This document shows, in pieces, positions 55,607 to 64,000 of a stretch of 64,000 bases of DNA. This DNA is from Pimelobacter simplex. GTDB lineage: Bacteria > Actinomycetota > Actinomycetes > Propionibacteriales > Nocardioidaceae. The notes under the pieces were generated by a model. That model saw only the letters and a list, made by a program, of their open reading frames with translations, was not told the DNA's origin and searched no databases. The stretch is taken from positions 2,294,001 through 2,358,000 of the forward strand of contig NZ_CP096276.1 of the NCBI RefSeq assembly GCF_024662235.1, read 5' to 3'. Both the position numbers and the translations under genes were made by a program. Each line of letters begins with the position of its first letter. Position 1 is the first letter of the stretch.

Positions 55607-56446
55607 TCAGAGCGCGACCGTCCCCTGGATGGTCGACAGGGTGTCGCCGCCGACCCAGATCGTGCCGTCGGCGTCGGTGTCGACGTGGATCCGGCCGCGC
55701 CGGCCGATCGCGGTCCCCTGGGCGGCGACGTACGACGGCGGGAGCACGCCGCTCGTCGTGAGCCACTGGGCCAGCGAGGCGTTGAGCGAGCCCGTGACGG
55801 GGTCCTCGGCGATGCCGGCGGCGTGCGGGACGAACGCGCGGACCTCGACCGCGCACTCGGCGCCGTCCGGGTGCGGGCCGATCACGCCGACGTCGACCGG
55901 CAGCCGGCCGTGGTCGGGCGTGAGGGCGAGCACGGCCTCGGCGCTGGCGAGCCGGGCGCCGACCCAGCCGGGGCCGTTGTCGGCCCAGGCCAGGTCGAGG
56001 ATCTCGGCCCGGTCGATCCCGAGGGCCGCCGCGATCTCGTCGGCGAGGGCGTCGTCGACGGGGCCCGAGCGCAGCAGGTCGGGGGCGGCGAACGCGAGCC
56101 GGCGGTCCTGGCGGCGCAGGGCGACCAGGCCGACCCCGCACTGCTGCACGATCCGCTCGCCGGCGGGCACGCCGCCGGCCTCGAGCCAGGCGTGCGCCGA
56201 GCCGAGGGTGGGGTGTCCGGCGAAGGGCAGCTCGGTCTCGGTGGTGAAGATCCGCAGCCGGTAGTCGGCACCCGGCTCGGTCGGCTCGAGCAGGAAGGTC
56301 GTCTCGCTCAGGTTGGTCCAGCGCGCGAAGCGCTGCATCTCGTCGTCGGAGAGCCCGTCGGCGCCGTGCACGACGGCCACCGGGTTGCCCAGCAGCGGCT
56401 CGTCGGTGAAGACGTCGACCTGGCGGAACTCGCGGGAGGTCGTCAC
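55607..56446 (-). CDS. PhzF-family isomerase-like protein
   Basis: 279 residues, start MTTSREFRQVDVFTDEPLLG. Diaminopimelate-epimerase fold family: QVDVFTDEPLLGNPVAVVH, catalytic Glu in WTNLSETTFLLEP, ELPFAGHPTLGSAHAWLE and EDPVTGSLNASLAQWL. PhzF itself isomerises a phenazine precursor, but no phenazine genes are present, so the substrate is unknown. Upstream of copy B of the palindromic element. Confidence 0.92.
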   Translation of the reverse strand: MTTSREFRQVDVFTDEPLLGNPVAVVHGADGLSDDEMQRFARWTNLSETTFLLEPTEPGADYRLRIFTTETELPFAGHPTLGSAHAWLEAGGVPAGERIVQQCGVGLVALRRQDRRLAFAAPDLLRSGPVDDALADEIAAALGIDRAEILDLAWADNGPGWVGARLASAEAVLALTPDHGRLPVDVGVIGPHPDGAECAVEVRAFVPHAAGIAEDPVTGSLNASLAQWLTTSGVLPPSYVAAQGTAIGRRGRIHVDTDADGTIWVGGDTLSTIQGTVAL

Positions 56447-56453
56447 GACCGGC

Positions 56454-56723
56454 TCAGGCGCTCAGCGACATCGGGCCGTAGACCTCGCGGTCGGCCTCGA
56501 AGAGCGTCACCTGGGCGACCCCGCGCTCGGCGAGCTCGGACCAGATCTCACCGATCCACGACTCGGCGTCGCCCTGGTTGGGGAACGCCTGCTCGCCGTA
56601 CTCGTCGGCGTCGGCGCCGGTGAGCACGACCTCGGTGCCGGAGGCGTCCTCGAGGCGCCAGCGCCAGGGCTGCTCGGCCGGCGGCTGCGGGCGGTAGGAG
56701 GCGGGCTGCTCGGGAAGGGTCAT
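56454..56723 (-). CDS. Small conserved actinobacterial protein
   Basis: 89 residues, start MTLPEQPASYRPQPPAEQPW. A Pro-rich first 20 residues, then a compact alpha/beta module (WRWRLEDASGTEVVL, FPNQGDAESWIGEIWSELAE, GVAQVTLFEADREVYGPMSL). The form resembles small uncharacterised proteins common in actinobacteria. It lies 7 bp from phzF and 3 bp from gcvT in the same direction, so co-transcription is likely. Function unknown. Confidence 0.75.
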   Translation of the reverse strand: MTLPEQPASYRPQPPAEQPWRWRLEDASGTEVVLTGADADEYGEQAFPNQGDAESWIGEIWSELAERGVAQVTLFEADREVYGPMSLSA

Positions 56724-56726
56724 GGC

Positions 56727-57836
56727 TCAAGACTCCCTGACGGACGGCTGGACGAACGGCGGCTTGGTGATCTGGAAGACCTCGGGACGGCCCCGGACGT
56801 CGACGCGCACCTCGGCGTCGTCGGCGACCGCGGTCGAGACCAGGGCGAGGCCGATGCCCTTGCGCAGGGTCGGCGAGAAGGTGCCCGAGGTGACCTCGCC
56901 CAGCGGGACGTCGCGCAGCAGCCGCACGCTCATGTGGGGACGCGGGATGCCGCGGCCGGTGGCGACGATGCCGACGAGCTTGCGGCGCGGACCGGCCTCC
57001 TTCTCGGCGAGCAGGACGTCACGGCCCCAGAAGGCCGGCTTCTTCCAGCCGACCGCCCAGCCCAGGCGCGCCTCGACGGGGGTGATGTCCGGCGAGATGT
57101 CCTGGCCGTGCAGCGGGTAGCCCATCTCGGTGCGCAGCGTGTCGCGCGCGCCCAGCCCGGCCGGCACCAGTCCGTACGGCGTACCGGCCGCCAGCAGCGC
57201 GTCCCACAGCGCCGGGGCGACCTCGGAGGGCGCGATCAGCTCGTAGCCGCGCTCGCCGGTGTAGCCGGTCCGGCACACCACGACCCGGGCTCCCTCGAAG
57301 GGCGCCTCGACGAACGTGAGGTAGTCGTGGCCGACCGGGAAGCCGGCGTCGGCCAGCACCTCGTCGGAGCGGGTGCCCTGGACGGCGAGGACGACGTAGT
57401 CCCGGTGGTGGTCGAGCACCTCCACGCCCTCGGGCGCGGCCTCGACCAGGCGCCGGCGTACCTCGGCGTTGTTGGCGGCGTTGGGGACGACCAGCACGTG
57501 CTCGTCGTCGCGGTAGTAGGTGAAGACGTCGTCGATGATCCCGCCGGTCGCGTCGTCGACGACGAGGCTGTACTGCGCCTTGCCCGGGCCGATCCGGTGC
57601 AGGTCGTTGGTGAGCGTGGCGTTGAGGAAGTCCACCGCGCCCGGGCCGCGCACGACGAGCTTGCCGAGGTGGCTGACGTCGAAGATCCCGACGCCCTCGC
57701 GCACCGCGGCGTGCTCCTTGACCACGCCCGTCGGGTACTCCAGCGGCATCAGCCAGCCGCCGAACTCCGAGAACTTGGCACCGAGTGCCTCGTGCCGGTC
57801 GTGGAGGGGTGAGTGCAGTGGGGTCGCATCCGCCAT
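56727..57836 (-). CDS. gcvT: Glycine cleavage system T protein (aminomethyltransferase)
   Basis: 369 residues, start MADATPLHSPLHDRHEALGA. Folate-binding GcvT: FSEFGGWLMPLEYPTGVVKE, GIFDVSHLGKLVVRGP, CRTGYTGERGYELIAPSEVA and GLGARDTLRTEMGYPLHGQD. It transfers the aminomethyl carbon of glycine to tetrahydrofolate. No glycine riboswitch is possible in the 33-bp gap to the divergent pepA. gcvH and gcvP are not in the window. Confidence 0.95.
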   Translation of the reverse strand: MADATPLHSPLHDRHEALGAKFSEFGGWLMPLEYPTGVVKEHAAVREGVGIFDVSHLGKLVVRGPGAVDFLNATLTNDLHRIGPGKAQYSLVVDDATGGIIDDVFTYYRDDEHVLVVPNAANNAEVRRRLVEAAPEGVEVLDHHRDYVVLAVQGTRSDEVLADAGFPVGHDYLTFVEAPFEGARVVVCRTGYTGERGYELIAPSEVAPALWDALLAAGTPYGLVPAGLGARDTLRTEMGYPLHGQDISPDITPVEARLGWAVGWKKPAFWGRDVLLAEKEAGPRRKLVGIVATGRGIPRPHMSVRLLRDVPLGEVTSGTFSPTLRKGIGLALVSTAVADDAEVRVDVRGRPEVFQITKPPFVQPSVRES

Positions 57837-57869
57837 GCTCCGCAATGTAGCGCTCGATATCCTGCGGCG

Positions 57870-59399
57870 GTGACGACCTTCGCCCTCCGTACGGCCAGCC
57901 CCGCCAAGACCCGCGCCGAGGCCGTGGTCGTCGGGGTCCTCCCCGACGGGGTCCTCGCCCCCGGCGCCGAGGACGTCGCCGCCGCCTACGGCCGCAAGCT
58001 GGCCGGGCTGCTGGCCACGATCGGGATGAAGGGCGCGCCCGGCGAGGTGGCCAAGGTGCCGACGGCGGGGGTCATCGCCTCGCCGCTGCTCGTGCTCGTC
58101 GGGCTCGGCGCGGACCCCGGCCCGGACGCCGTACGGCGTGCGGCGGGCAACGCCGCCCGCGCGGTCACCAACGCCGCCTCCGTCGCGCTCGCGCTGCCGG
58201 CCGACACGCCCGAGCTCGTGCGGGCGATCGTCGAGGGCTACCGGCTCGGCGGGTACGCGTTCACGTCGTACAAGAGCAAGCCGGCGACGCCCACGACGCC
58301 CGCCGAGATCGTCGTCCTCTCCCCCGCCGCCCGCCGCGGCGAGGTCACCGCCGCCGTCGAGCCCGCCCAGGTCGTCGCCGACGCGGTCCTCGCGGCCCGC
58401 GACTGGGTCAACACCCCGCCCGCCGACCTCACCCCGCCCGCCTTCGCCGACGCGATCGCCACCGCCGTCAAGGCCGCCAACAAGGGGCTCGCCAAGGGCG
58501 CGACCAAGGTCACCGCCACCGTCCTCGACGAGGAGCGCCTGGCCGAGCTCGGCTGCGGTGGCCTGCTCGCCGTCGGCAGCGGCTCCTCGGCGCCCCCGCG
58601 CCTGGTCGAGCTGTCCTACGCCCCCAAGGACGCGGTCGCCCACGTCGCGCTCGTCGGCAAGGGCATCACGTTCGACTCCGGCGGCCTCTGGATCAAGCCC
58701 GCCGCCAGCATGGCCACGATGAAGGAGGACATGGCCGGTGCCGCCGCCGTCGTCCAGGCCACGCTCGCCGCGGCCCGGCTCGGCCTGCCGGTCCGGATCT
58801 CCGCCTACGCCGCCCTCGCCGAGAACATGATCGGCGAGGCCGCGATGCGCCCCGGCGACGTGCTGACCACCTACGGCGGCACCACCGTCGAGATCAGCAA
58901 CACCGACGCCGAGGGCCGCCTGGTCCTCGCCGACGCCCTCGACCGCGCCGTCGAGCGTGAACCTGACGTCATCATCGATATCGCCACCCTGACCGGCCAC
59001 ATGGTGATGGCCCTCGGCGACCGGATCGCCGGCGTGATGGGCGACGACACCGTCGTCGCCGAGGTCCTGGCCGCCTCAGCCGCCGCCGGCGAGGACACCT
59101 GGCCGATGCCGATCCCCGAGGCGATGGACGAGCGCATCCGCAGCTCGGCCGTCGCCGACCTCGCGCAGTACGACGGGATCCGCTGGGGCGGCGGGCTGTT
59201 CGCCGCGGCCTTCCTGCGCGAGTTCACCGGCGGACTGCCGTGGGCGCACCTCGACATCGCCGGGCCGACGTTCAACAAGGGCGGCCCCACCGGGCACCTC
59301 GCCACCGGCGCGACCGGCTACGGCGTGGCCACCCTCCTGGAGTGGCTCAGGAGTCGCGCTGCTGGCGCTCCCGGTCGCGCTGCTTCTGAGCCTGCCTGA
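57870..59399 (+). CDS. pepA: Leucyl aminopeptidase (M17)
   Basis: 509 residues from GTG 57870 (VTTFALRTASPAKTRAEAVV). N-terminal macro-like domain to about 165, then the M17 catalytic domain: VGKGITFDSGGLWIKPAASM, KEDMAGAAAVVQA and the signature NTDAEGRLVLADAL (metal Asp/Glu and Arg). Releases N-terminal residues from peptides in the cytoplasm. Its 3' end overlaps the convergent small gene by 53 bp. Confidence 0.95.
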   Translation: MTTFALRTASPAKTRAEAVVVGVLPDGVLAPGAEDVAAAYGRKLAGLLATIGMKGAPGEVAKVPTAGVIASPLLVLVGLGADPGPDAVRRAAGNAARAVTNAASVALALPADTPELVRAIVEGYRLGGYAFTSYKSKPATPTTPAEIVVLSPAARRGEVTAAVEPAQVVADAVLAARDWVNTPPADLTPPAFADAIATAVKAANKGLAKGATKVTATVLDEERLAELGCGGLLAVGSGSSAPPRLVELSYAPKDAVAHVALVGKGITFDSGGLWIKPAASMATMKEDMAGAAAVVQATLAAARLGLPVRISAYAALAENMIGEAAMRPGDVLTTYGGTTVEISNTDAEGRLVLADALDRAVEREPDVIIDIATLTGHMVMALGDRIAGVMGDDTVVAEVLAASAAAGEDTWPMPIPEAMDERIRSSAVADLAQYDGIRWGGGLFAAAFLREFTGGLPWAHLDIAGPTFNKGGPTGHLATGATGYGVATLLEWLRSRAAGAPGRAASEPA

Positions 59400-59745
59400 C
59401 CCGCGAGTTGTAGTCGCGCATCCGCTGGGGGACGCCGACCACCGCGGCGTCGTACGAGGGGACCTGCTGGCGGTTGCAGAAGTCGTGGGCCCACTTGATC
59501 GACGACACCCGCCGCCGGGTCCACTCACCGTCGTGCGCGACGAGCAGCAGCGTGATCTCGCTGACCGCGGTCCGCGGCTCGACGAAACCCTCCACGCCAC
59601 GCCGCTCGCGCAGCCACGCGAGCAGGTGCTCCTCGTCGCCACGGTCGGAGGCGCGGACCCGCGTGGAGCCCGTGCGTGCGGCGTCCTTGGCGGGGTTACT
59701 CATCCGTAGCTTGGAACCCCCGCGGAACCGGTCGAACATGCCCAT
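59347..59745 (-). CDS. Small basic protein of unknown function
   Basis: 132 residues, start [20 protein letters not shown] (ATG 59739 is an alternative). Strongly basic, with an ordered middle ([40 protein letters not shown]) and a highly charged C-terminal helix with [17 protein letters not shown]. Homologues are known only as actinobacterial hypotheticals as far as I can tell. Divergent from the E2 gene 69 bp away. Confidence 0.7.
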   Translation of the reverse strand: MGMFDRFRGGSKLRMSNPAKDAARTGSTRVRASDRGDEEHLLAWLRERRGVEGFVEPRTAVSEITLLLVAHDGEWTRRRVSSIKWAHDFCNRQQVPSYDAAVVGVPQRMRDYNSRVRQAQKQRDRERQQRDS

Positions 59746-59814
59746 GGGACCAGTTTGCCCGATCCGTGGGTGGGCCGTTGCGACTTGTGTGAGTCGTGGT
59801 GCAAGGATTGCCCC

Positions 59815-61602
59815 ATGGCGACCGAAGTCACTCTCCCCGCACTCGGTGAGTCCGTCACCGAAGGCACCGTCACCCGCTGGCTCAAGCAGGTCGGCGACCA
59901 GATCGCGATCGACGAGCCGCTGCTCGAGGTGTCGACCGACAAGGTCGACACCGAGATCCCCTCTCCGGTCGCCGGAACCCTGATCGAGATCCGCGCCAAC
60001 GAGGACGACACGGTCGAGGTCGGCGCCGTCCTGGCCGTCGTCGGCGAGGCCGGTGAGGCTCCTGCCGGCGACGCTGCTCCGGAGGCTGCTCCCGAGGCCG
60101 CCGCGGAGGCCGCCCCGGCCGCCGCCGAGCCGGAGCCCGAGCCGGCGCCGGAGCCCGCTGCCGCGGCGGAGCCCGCCCCGGAGCCGGAGGCCGCCCCGGC
60201 CGCCCCCGCCGCGTCCGGTGGTGCCGGTGCCGGCGAGGGGACCGCGGTCACCCTCCCCGCCCTGGGCGAGTCCGTCACCGAGGGCACCGTCACCCGCTGG
60301 CTCAAGCAGGTCGGCGACGCCGTCGCCGTCGACGAGCCGCTGCTCGAGGTGTCCACCGACAAGGTCGACACCGAGATCCCCTCGCCCGTCGCCGGGACCC
60401 TGCTCGAGATCAAGGCCGCCGAGGACGAGACCGTCGAGGTCGGCGCCGAGCTGGCCATCATCGGCTCCGGTACGCCCGCCGCTCCGGCGGCCCCCGCCGC
60501 TACTGCTGCCCCGGCCGCCCCGGCTGCTGAGCCCGCGGCCGCCGCCCCGGCTCCGGCCGCCCCGCCGGCCCCCGCTGCACCGCCGGCCCCGGCCGCTCCC
60601 GCTGCCGCTGCTGCCCCCGCTGCCCCGGCCCCGGCGGCGCCCGCCCCGACGCACGCGGCGGACGCGACGGACGGCCCCGGCTACGTCACCCCGCTGGTCC
60701 GCAAGCTCGCCGCCCAGCACGGTGTCGACCTGGGCCAGGTCACCGGCTCGGGCGTGGGCGGACGGATCCGCAAGCAGGACGTCCTCGACGCCGCCGCCAA
60801 GGCCGCCCCGGCGGCTCCCGCGGCCGCTGCGGCCGGCTCGTCCGCGGGCTCGGCCCCTGCTGCTGCGGCGGCTCCGGCCACGCCGTCCCCGCTGCGCGGC
60901 CAGACGGTCAAGGTCAGCCGGCTGCGCAAGATCATCGCCGAGCGGATGGTCGACTCCCTGCACGTGTCGGCCCAGCTCACCCAGGTCGTCGAGATCGACG
61001 TCACCAACATCGCGCGGCTGCGGGAGTCGGTGAAGGCGGAGTTCCTGGCGCGTGAGGGCGTCAAGCTGACGTACCTGCCGTTCTTCACCAAGGCGGCGAT
61101 CGACACCCTCAAGCAGCACCCGGCGCTCAACGCCAACCTCGACCTCGAGAAGGGCGAGATCACCTACTACGACCGCGAGAACGTCGCGTTCGCCGTCGAC
61201 ACCGAGAAGGGCCTGCTCACGCCGGTCGTCAAGGACGCCGGCGACCTGTCGATCTCCGGGCTGGCCAAGAAGATCTCCGACGTCGCCGAGCGGACCCGGA
61301 CCAACAAGATCGGTCCCGACGAGCTCTCCGGCGGCACCTTCACGATCACCAACCTGGGCAGCTTCGGCGCCCTGTGGGACACCCCGATCATCAACCAGCC
61401 GCAGGTCGCCATCCTCGGCCCCGGTGCCGTGGTCAAGCGTCCCGTGGTGATCGACGACGAGGACCTCGGCGAGACGATCGCCGTGCGCCACATGGTCTAC
61501 TTCGCGCTCACCTACGACCACCGCGTGGTCGACGGCGCGGACGCCGGCCGCTTCCTGCGCGACCTCAAGAAGCGCCTCGAGGCGGGCCAGTTCGAGGTCT
61601 GA
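59815..61602 (+). CDS. sucB: 2-oxoacid dehydrogenase E2 (dihydrolipoamide acyltransferase, SucB-like)
   Basis: 595 residues, start [20 protein letters not shown]. Two lipoyl domains (about 1-78 and 143-220), each with the modified Lys in [14 protein letters not shown], Ala/Pro linkers, a peripheral subunit-binding domain (about 285-322; [20 protein letters not shown]), and the catalytic domain (about 365-595) with [10 protein letters not shown] (His569, Asp573). Succinyl- versus acetyltransferase cannot be fully decided. E1/E3 are not adjacent, although lipB follows downstream. Confidence 0.93.
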   Translation: MATEVTLPALGESVTEGTVTRWLKQVGDQIAIDEPLLEVSTDKVDTEIPSPVAGTLIEIRANEDDTVEVGAVLAVVGEAGEAPAGDAAPEAAPEAAAEAAPAAAEPEPEPAPEPAAAAEPAPEPEAAPAAPAASGGAGAGEGTAVTLPALGESVTEGTVTRWLKQVGDAVAVDEPLLEVSTDKVDTEIPSPVAGTLLEIKAAEDETVEVGAELAIIGSGTPAAPAAPAATAAPAAPAAEPAAAAPAPAAPPAPAAPPAPAAPAAAAAPAAPAPAAPAPTHAADATDGPGYVTPLVRKLAAQHGVDLGQVTGSGVGGRIRKQDVLDAAAKAAPAAPAAAAAGSSAGSAPAAAAAPATPSPLRGQTVKVSRLRKIIAERMVDSLHVSAQLTQVVEIDVTNIARLRESVKAEFLAREGVKLTYLPFFTKAAIDTLKQHPALNANLDLEKGEITYYDRENVAFAVDTEKGLLTPVVKDAGDLSISGLAKKISDVAERTRTNKIGPDELSGGTFTITNLGSFGALWDTPIINQPQVAILGPGAVVKRPVVIDDEDLGETIAVRHMVYFALTYDHRVVDGADAGRFLRDLKKRLEAGQFEV

Positions 61603-61628
61603 GGACCCGTACCCGCCGCACCCAGCGA

Positions 61629-61670
61629 CGACGACGCCCCCGGAGCCGCACGGCTCCGGGGGCGTCGTCG
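61629..61670 (+). terminator. Perfect 20-bp hairpin after the E2 gene
   Basis: Arms 61629-61648 and 61651-61670 (CGACGACGCCCCCGGAGCCG and its exact complement) with a 2-base centre, 26 bp after the E2 stop and 72 bp before the next start. Confidence 0.88.
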
Positions 61671-61742
61671 TCCGAGGCGGACCTGGGCGTCACCGGCCTC
61701 CACCACGGGACTCCCTCGGTCGGTGGTGGCAGGCTTTCACCC

Positions 61743-62651
61743 ATGCCCCCGCTCCATGTCGTCATCGCCGGCTCGTCCGGCTACCTCGGCCAGTCGCTGG
61801 TTCCGGCCCTGCGCGAGCGCGGCCACGAGGTCACCCGCCTGGTACGACGCGAGGCCGGTCCCGGTGAGTCGACCTGGGACCCGCAGGGCGGCGTCGTCGA
61901 CGAGGCGCTCGTCCAGGGCGCCGACGTCGTGGTCAACCTGGCCGGGGCGCCCCTGATCGGCAACCCGCACTCCAAGTCGTGGGCGCGCGCGGTGCTCGAC
62001 AGCCGCCGGGCCACGACCGGGCTGCTCGCCGCCACCGTGGCCGCGGCACCCGGGCCGCGGCTGCCGGCGCTCGTCAACGCCTCCGGCATCAGCTGGTACG
62101 GCGACCACGGCTCCGCGCCGCTGACCGAGGCCTCCGACACCCGGGGTCACGCCCTCCTCACGCGCGTGTGCCGCGAGTGGGAGGCCGCGGCCCGTCCCGC
62201 GGCCGAGGCGGGCGCCCGCGTGGCGCTCCTGCGCACCGCACCGGTCCAGGACCGCCGGCACCCGCCGCTGCAGCAGCAGCGCCTGCTCTTCACCGCCGGC
62301 CTGGGGGGCCGACTGGGCGGCGGCGACCAGCACTACCCGCTGATCTCGCTGCGCGACTGGGTCGGTGCCGCGGTCCTCCTCGTCGAGCACCCCACCGCGT
62401 CCGGACCGGTCAACATGTGCGCGCCCGTGACGCCGACGAACGCGGAGTTCACCCGCGCCCTGGCCCGCCAGGTGCACCGGCCGGCGTTCTTCGCGGTACC
62501 GGCGCCCGCCATCCGGCTCGCCGCCGGCGCGATGGCCGCAGAGGTGCTCGGCTCGCTCGACGTGCGTCCGGCCGCGCTGCTCGAGCTCGGCTACGAGTTC
62601 GCTGACCCGGACGTCGACGCGGTGCTCGCCACGGGGCTCGCCCGCGGCTGA
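61743..62651 (+). CDS. TIGR01777-family NAD(P)-dependent epimerase
   Basis: 302 residues, start MPPLHVVIAGSSGYLGQSLV. Extended SDR fold: Rossmann motif GSSGYLGQSL, VVNLAGAPLIG, LVNASGISWYGDHG (active-site Ser/Tyr region), LISLRDWVGAAV, and the C-terminal DUF1731-like part ([31 protein letters not shown]). Sugar-nucleotide-epimerase-like; substrate unknown. The 3' end overlaps the convergent hypothetical gene by 61 bp. Confidence 0.9.
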   Translation: MPPLHVVIAGSSGYLGQSLVPALRERGHEVTRLVRREAGPGESTWDPQGGVVDEALVQGADVVVNLAGAPLIGNPHSKSWARAVLDSRRATTGLLAATVAAAPGPRLPALVNASGISWYGDHGSAPLTEASDTRGHALLTRVCREWEAAARPAAEAGARVALLRTAPVQDRRHPPLQQQRLLFTAGLGGRLGGGDQHYPLISLRDWVGAAVLLVEHPTASGPVNMCAPVTPTNAEFTRALARQVHRPAFFAVPAPAIRLAAGAMAAEVLGSLDVRPAALLELGYEFADPDVDAVLATGLARG

Positions 62652-63226
62652 GCCGAGGACAGCAGCCAGCGCCCGGCCACCCGCCGGAACACGAGGCGGG
62701 ACGTGGACGGTCCGTCCCTGGGCAGCGCCCGCCGGGCGGGCCCGGTCGCGCCGACCCCAGACGGCACCACCGCGAAGCCGCCGTCCAGCCGGTCGGTGAC
62801 CACGAGCACGAGCCGCCGCGGGGTCCAGGACCGCAGCCGGACCGCCAGCACCTGGGTGGTCATCCCCTCGACCCGCAGCCCGCGCCCGGTCCAGGCCCGG
62901 AGCATTGCGAGGTCGCGCCGCCCGGCCGCCGAGCCCGGTACGTAGAGCCGTGCGAGCGCCCTCGGGTCACCGCGGGCCCAGGCGCGGGACCGCGCCCGGT
63001 CCCAGGCGCGGAGCACCGCCAGCGAGCCCACCGCCGGGCTCACCCGCACCCGCACCGGTCCCGCGTCGGGAGCGACCACCCCGGCCGAGCCCGCGCCAGG
63101 CGCAGACCCCGACCCGAAGCCCGGCGCACCCCGCGGCACGACCCCACCGGCGACGACCAGCGCCGTCACCGTCACCACCACCACGACCACGCCGGCCAGC
63201 CGAGCGCGGGACCCCGAGAACCGCAT
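62591..63226 (-). CDS. Membrane-anchored or secreted hypothetical protein
   Basis: 211 residues, start [20 protein letters not shown]. An N-terminal hydrophobic segment (about 10-30) is followed by a Gly/Ala/Pro-rich spacer and a domain with [40 protein letters not shown] and [19 protein letters not shown], a SnoaL/NTF2-like alpha-beta pattern common in extracytoplasmic actinobacterial proteins. Very Arg-rich; no catalytic motif recognised. Confidence 0.65.
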   Translation of the reverse strand: MRFSGSRARLAGVVVVVVTVTALVVAGGVVPRGAPGFGSGSAPGAGSAGVVAPDAGPVRVRVSPAVGSLAVLRAWDRARSRAWARGDPRALARLYVPGSAAGRRDLAMLRAWTGRGLRVEGMTTQVLAVRLRSWTPRRLVLVVTDRLDGGFAVVPSGVGATGPARRALPRDGPSTSRLVFRRVAGRWLLSSAQPRASPVASTASTSGSANS

Positions 63227-63274
63227 GGGACGTTCCTACCCCGAAGGTCCGACGGATGCATCCGGTCCTCCACA

Positions 63275-63304
63275 GGCCCCGACCGGCCCCGACCGGCCCC
63301 GACA
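63275..63304. repeat. Three tandem copies of GGCCCCGACC upstream of lipB
   Basis: Ten-base unit repeated three times with one change in the last base, 22 bp before the lipB start, in the 100-bp divergent gap. Short and GC-rich; probably slippage-prone, possibly phase-varying promoter spacing. Confidence 0.6.
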
Positions 63305-63326
63305 GACCCCGAGTAGGCTCGACGTC

Positions 63327-64000
63327 GTGACGCTCACTTTCCGCGAGGACGGGCTCGGACCGGACTTCATCGACTACGTCACCGCCTGGGACCTCCAGCG
63401 CGAGCTCCACGCCGAGGTCGTCGCCGGCGAGCGGAGCGACACCGTGCTGCTCCTGGAGCACCCGGCGGTCTTCACGGCCAGCCGGCGTACCGCCGAGCAC
63501 GAGCGGCCCACCGACACCGGTGGCGCGCCGGTCATCGAGGTCGACCGCGGCGGCAAGATCACGTTCCACGGCCCCGGTCAGCTCGTGGGCTACCCCATCG
63601 TCCGGCTGCCCGACCACGTCAAGGTCGTCGACTACGTCCGCCGCCTCGAGGAGGCGATCATCGCGGTCTGCGCCGAGCTCGGCGTCACGACCGCGCGCAT
63701 CCCGGGCCGCACGGGCGTCTGGCTCAAGGCCGACGAGCGGGGCGGCGAGCGCAAGATCGCGGCCATCGGCATCCGGGTCCGCAACGGCGTCGCGATGCAC
63801 GGCTTCTCGCTCAACTGCGACGTCGACCTGAGCTGGTACGACCGCTTCGTGCCCTGCGGCATCGCCGACGCCGACGTCACCTCCCTGAGCGCCGAGCTGG
63901 GCCGCGACGTGCCGGTGCGCGAGGTCGTCGCCTCCGTACGACGCCACCTCGACGAGCTGCTCGCCTGGGGGCCCTACGTGGCGACGCCCGACTACGAGCC
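63327..64000 (+). CDS. lipB: Octanoyl-[acyl-carrier-protein]:protein octanoyltransferase, 3' end beyond window
   Basis: 224 residues seen from GTG 63327 ([20 protein letters not shown]). LipB motifs: [34 protein letters not shown], catalytic Lys in [14 protein letters not shown] and Cys in [14 protein letters not shown]. Moves octanoyl from ACP to lipoyl domains, the first step in lipoylating E2 proteins such as the one at 59815. The stop codon lies outside the window, but the protein is nearly complete. Confidence 0.95.
   Translation, partial: MTLTFREDGLGPDFIDYVTAWDLQRELHAEVVAGERSDTVLLLEHPAVFTASRRTAEHERPTDTGGAPVIEVDRGGKITFHGPGQLVGYPIVRLPDHVKVVDYVRRLEEAIIAVCAELGVTTARIPGRTGVWLKADERGGERKIAAIGIRVRNGVAMHGFSLNCDVDLSWYDRFVPCGIADADVTSLSAELGRDVPVREVVASVRRHLDELLAWGPYVATPDYE

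Noticed and set aside
57837..57869. Possible glycine riboswitch upstream of gcvT
   Set aside because: Only 33 bp separate gcvT from the divergent pepA; no room for an aptamer.
63275..63320. CRISPR-like repeat
   Set aside because: Contiguous 10-bp units without spacers and no cas genes.

Overview
This 64 kb window is a high-GC actinobacterial chromosome segment. The gene content and order (ftsK, a RodZ-like HTH gene, rimO, pgsA, cinA, clgR; mycothiol-type DinB proteins; DUF3046; an NrtR-controlled NAD salvage operon) fit a Nocardioides-like member of the Propionibacteriales, although the genus is inferred. Genes are densely packed, many overlapping by 4 bp (ATGA/GTGA). I see no tRNA, rRNA, insertion sequence, integrase, prophage or CRISPR array. 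The region looks like core chromosome with a few lineage-specific insertions.

Layout. 1-5.2 kb: edge of an MFS transporter, DUF3046, a lipoprotein amidohydrolase, a DinB protein, an unknown protein, DUF389 and DM13 proteins, all on the minus strand. 5.4-13.1 kb: a histidine degradation operon (hutH-hutU-M20 hydrolase-hutF-hutI) divergent from an IclR regulator. 13.1-17.7 kb: a VOC protein and an orphan N6-adenine methyltransferase, divergent from an NAD salvage operon in which pncB and pncA form one uninterrupted reading frame, followed by nrtR. 17.7-19.2 kb: an ArsR/AHSA1/DinB operon with two matching operators. 19.2-26 kb: lipoproteins, TfoX-like protein, two closely related MFS transporters flanking a three-gene WXG-like (ESX-type) cluster, and a sortase. 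26.5-33 kb: lhr helicase, nei2 glycosylase and htpX.

33-46.3 kb is the ftsK-rodZ-rimO-pgsA-cinA-clgR block on the minus strand, split by a 5.6 kb gene for a giant secreted nuclease/5'-nucleotidase between pgsA and cinA. 46.5-49.7 kb encodes a secreted M4 metalloprotease with an inserted PA domain. 49.8-57.8 kb holds RNase J, dapA, an alpha/beta hydrolase, an F420-type oxidoreductase, dfrA-thyA, a PhzF protein and gcvT. 57.9-64 kb holds a leucyl aminopeptidase, the 2-oxoacid dehydrogenase E2 subunit, a TIGR01777 epimerase and the start of lipB.

The strongest unexplained signal is a 168-bp palindromic element present twice (5234-5401 and 55426-55593), 50 kb apart, in the same orientation and in the same setting: it fills the gap between two tandem minus-strand genes and ends 8-9 nt before the next start codon. 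Its two copies differ almost only at paired positions, with seven fully compensated base-pair exchanges, which points to a structure kept by selection (RNA leader or terminator, or a DNA palindrome). Next in interest are the PncB-PncA reading-frame fusion under an NrtR-type operator and the M20 hydrolase standing where HutG would be expected.
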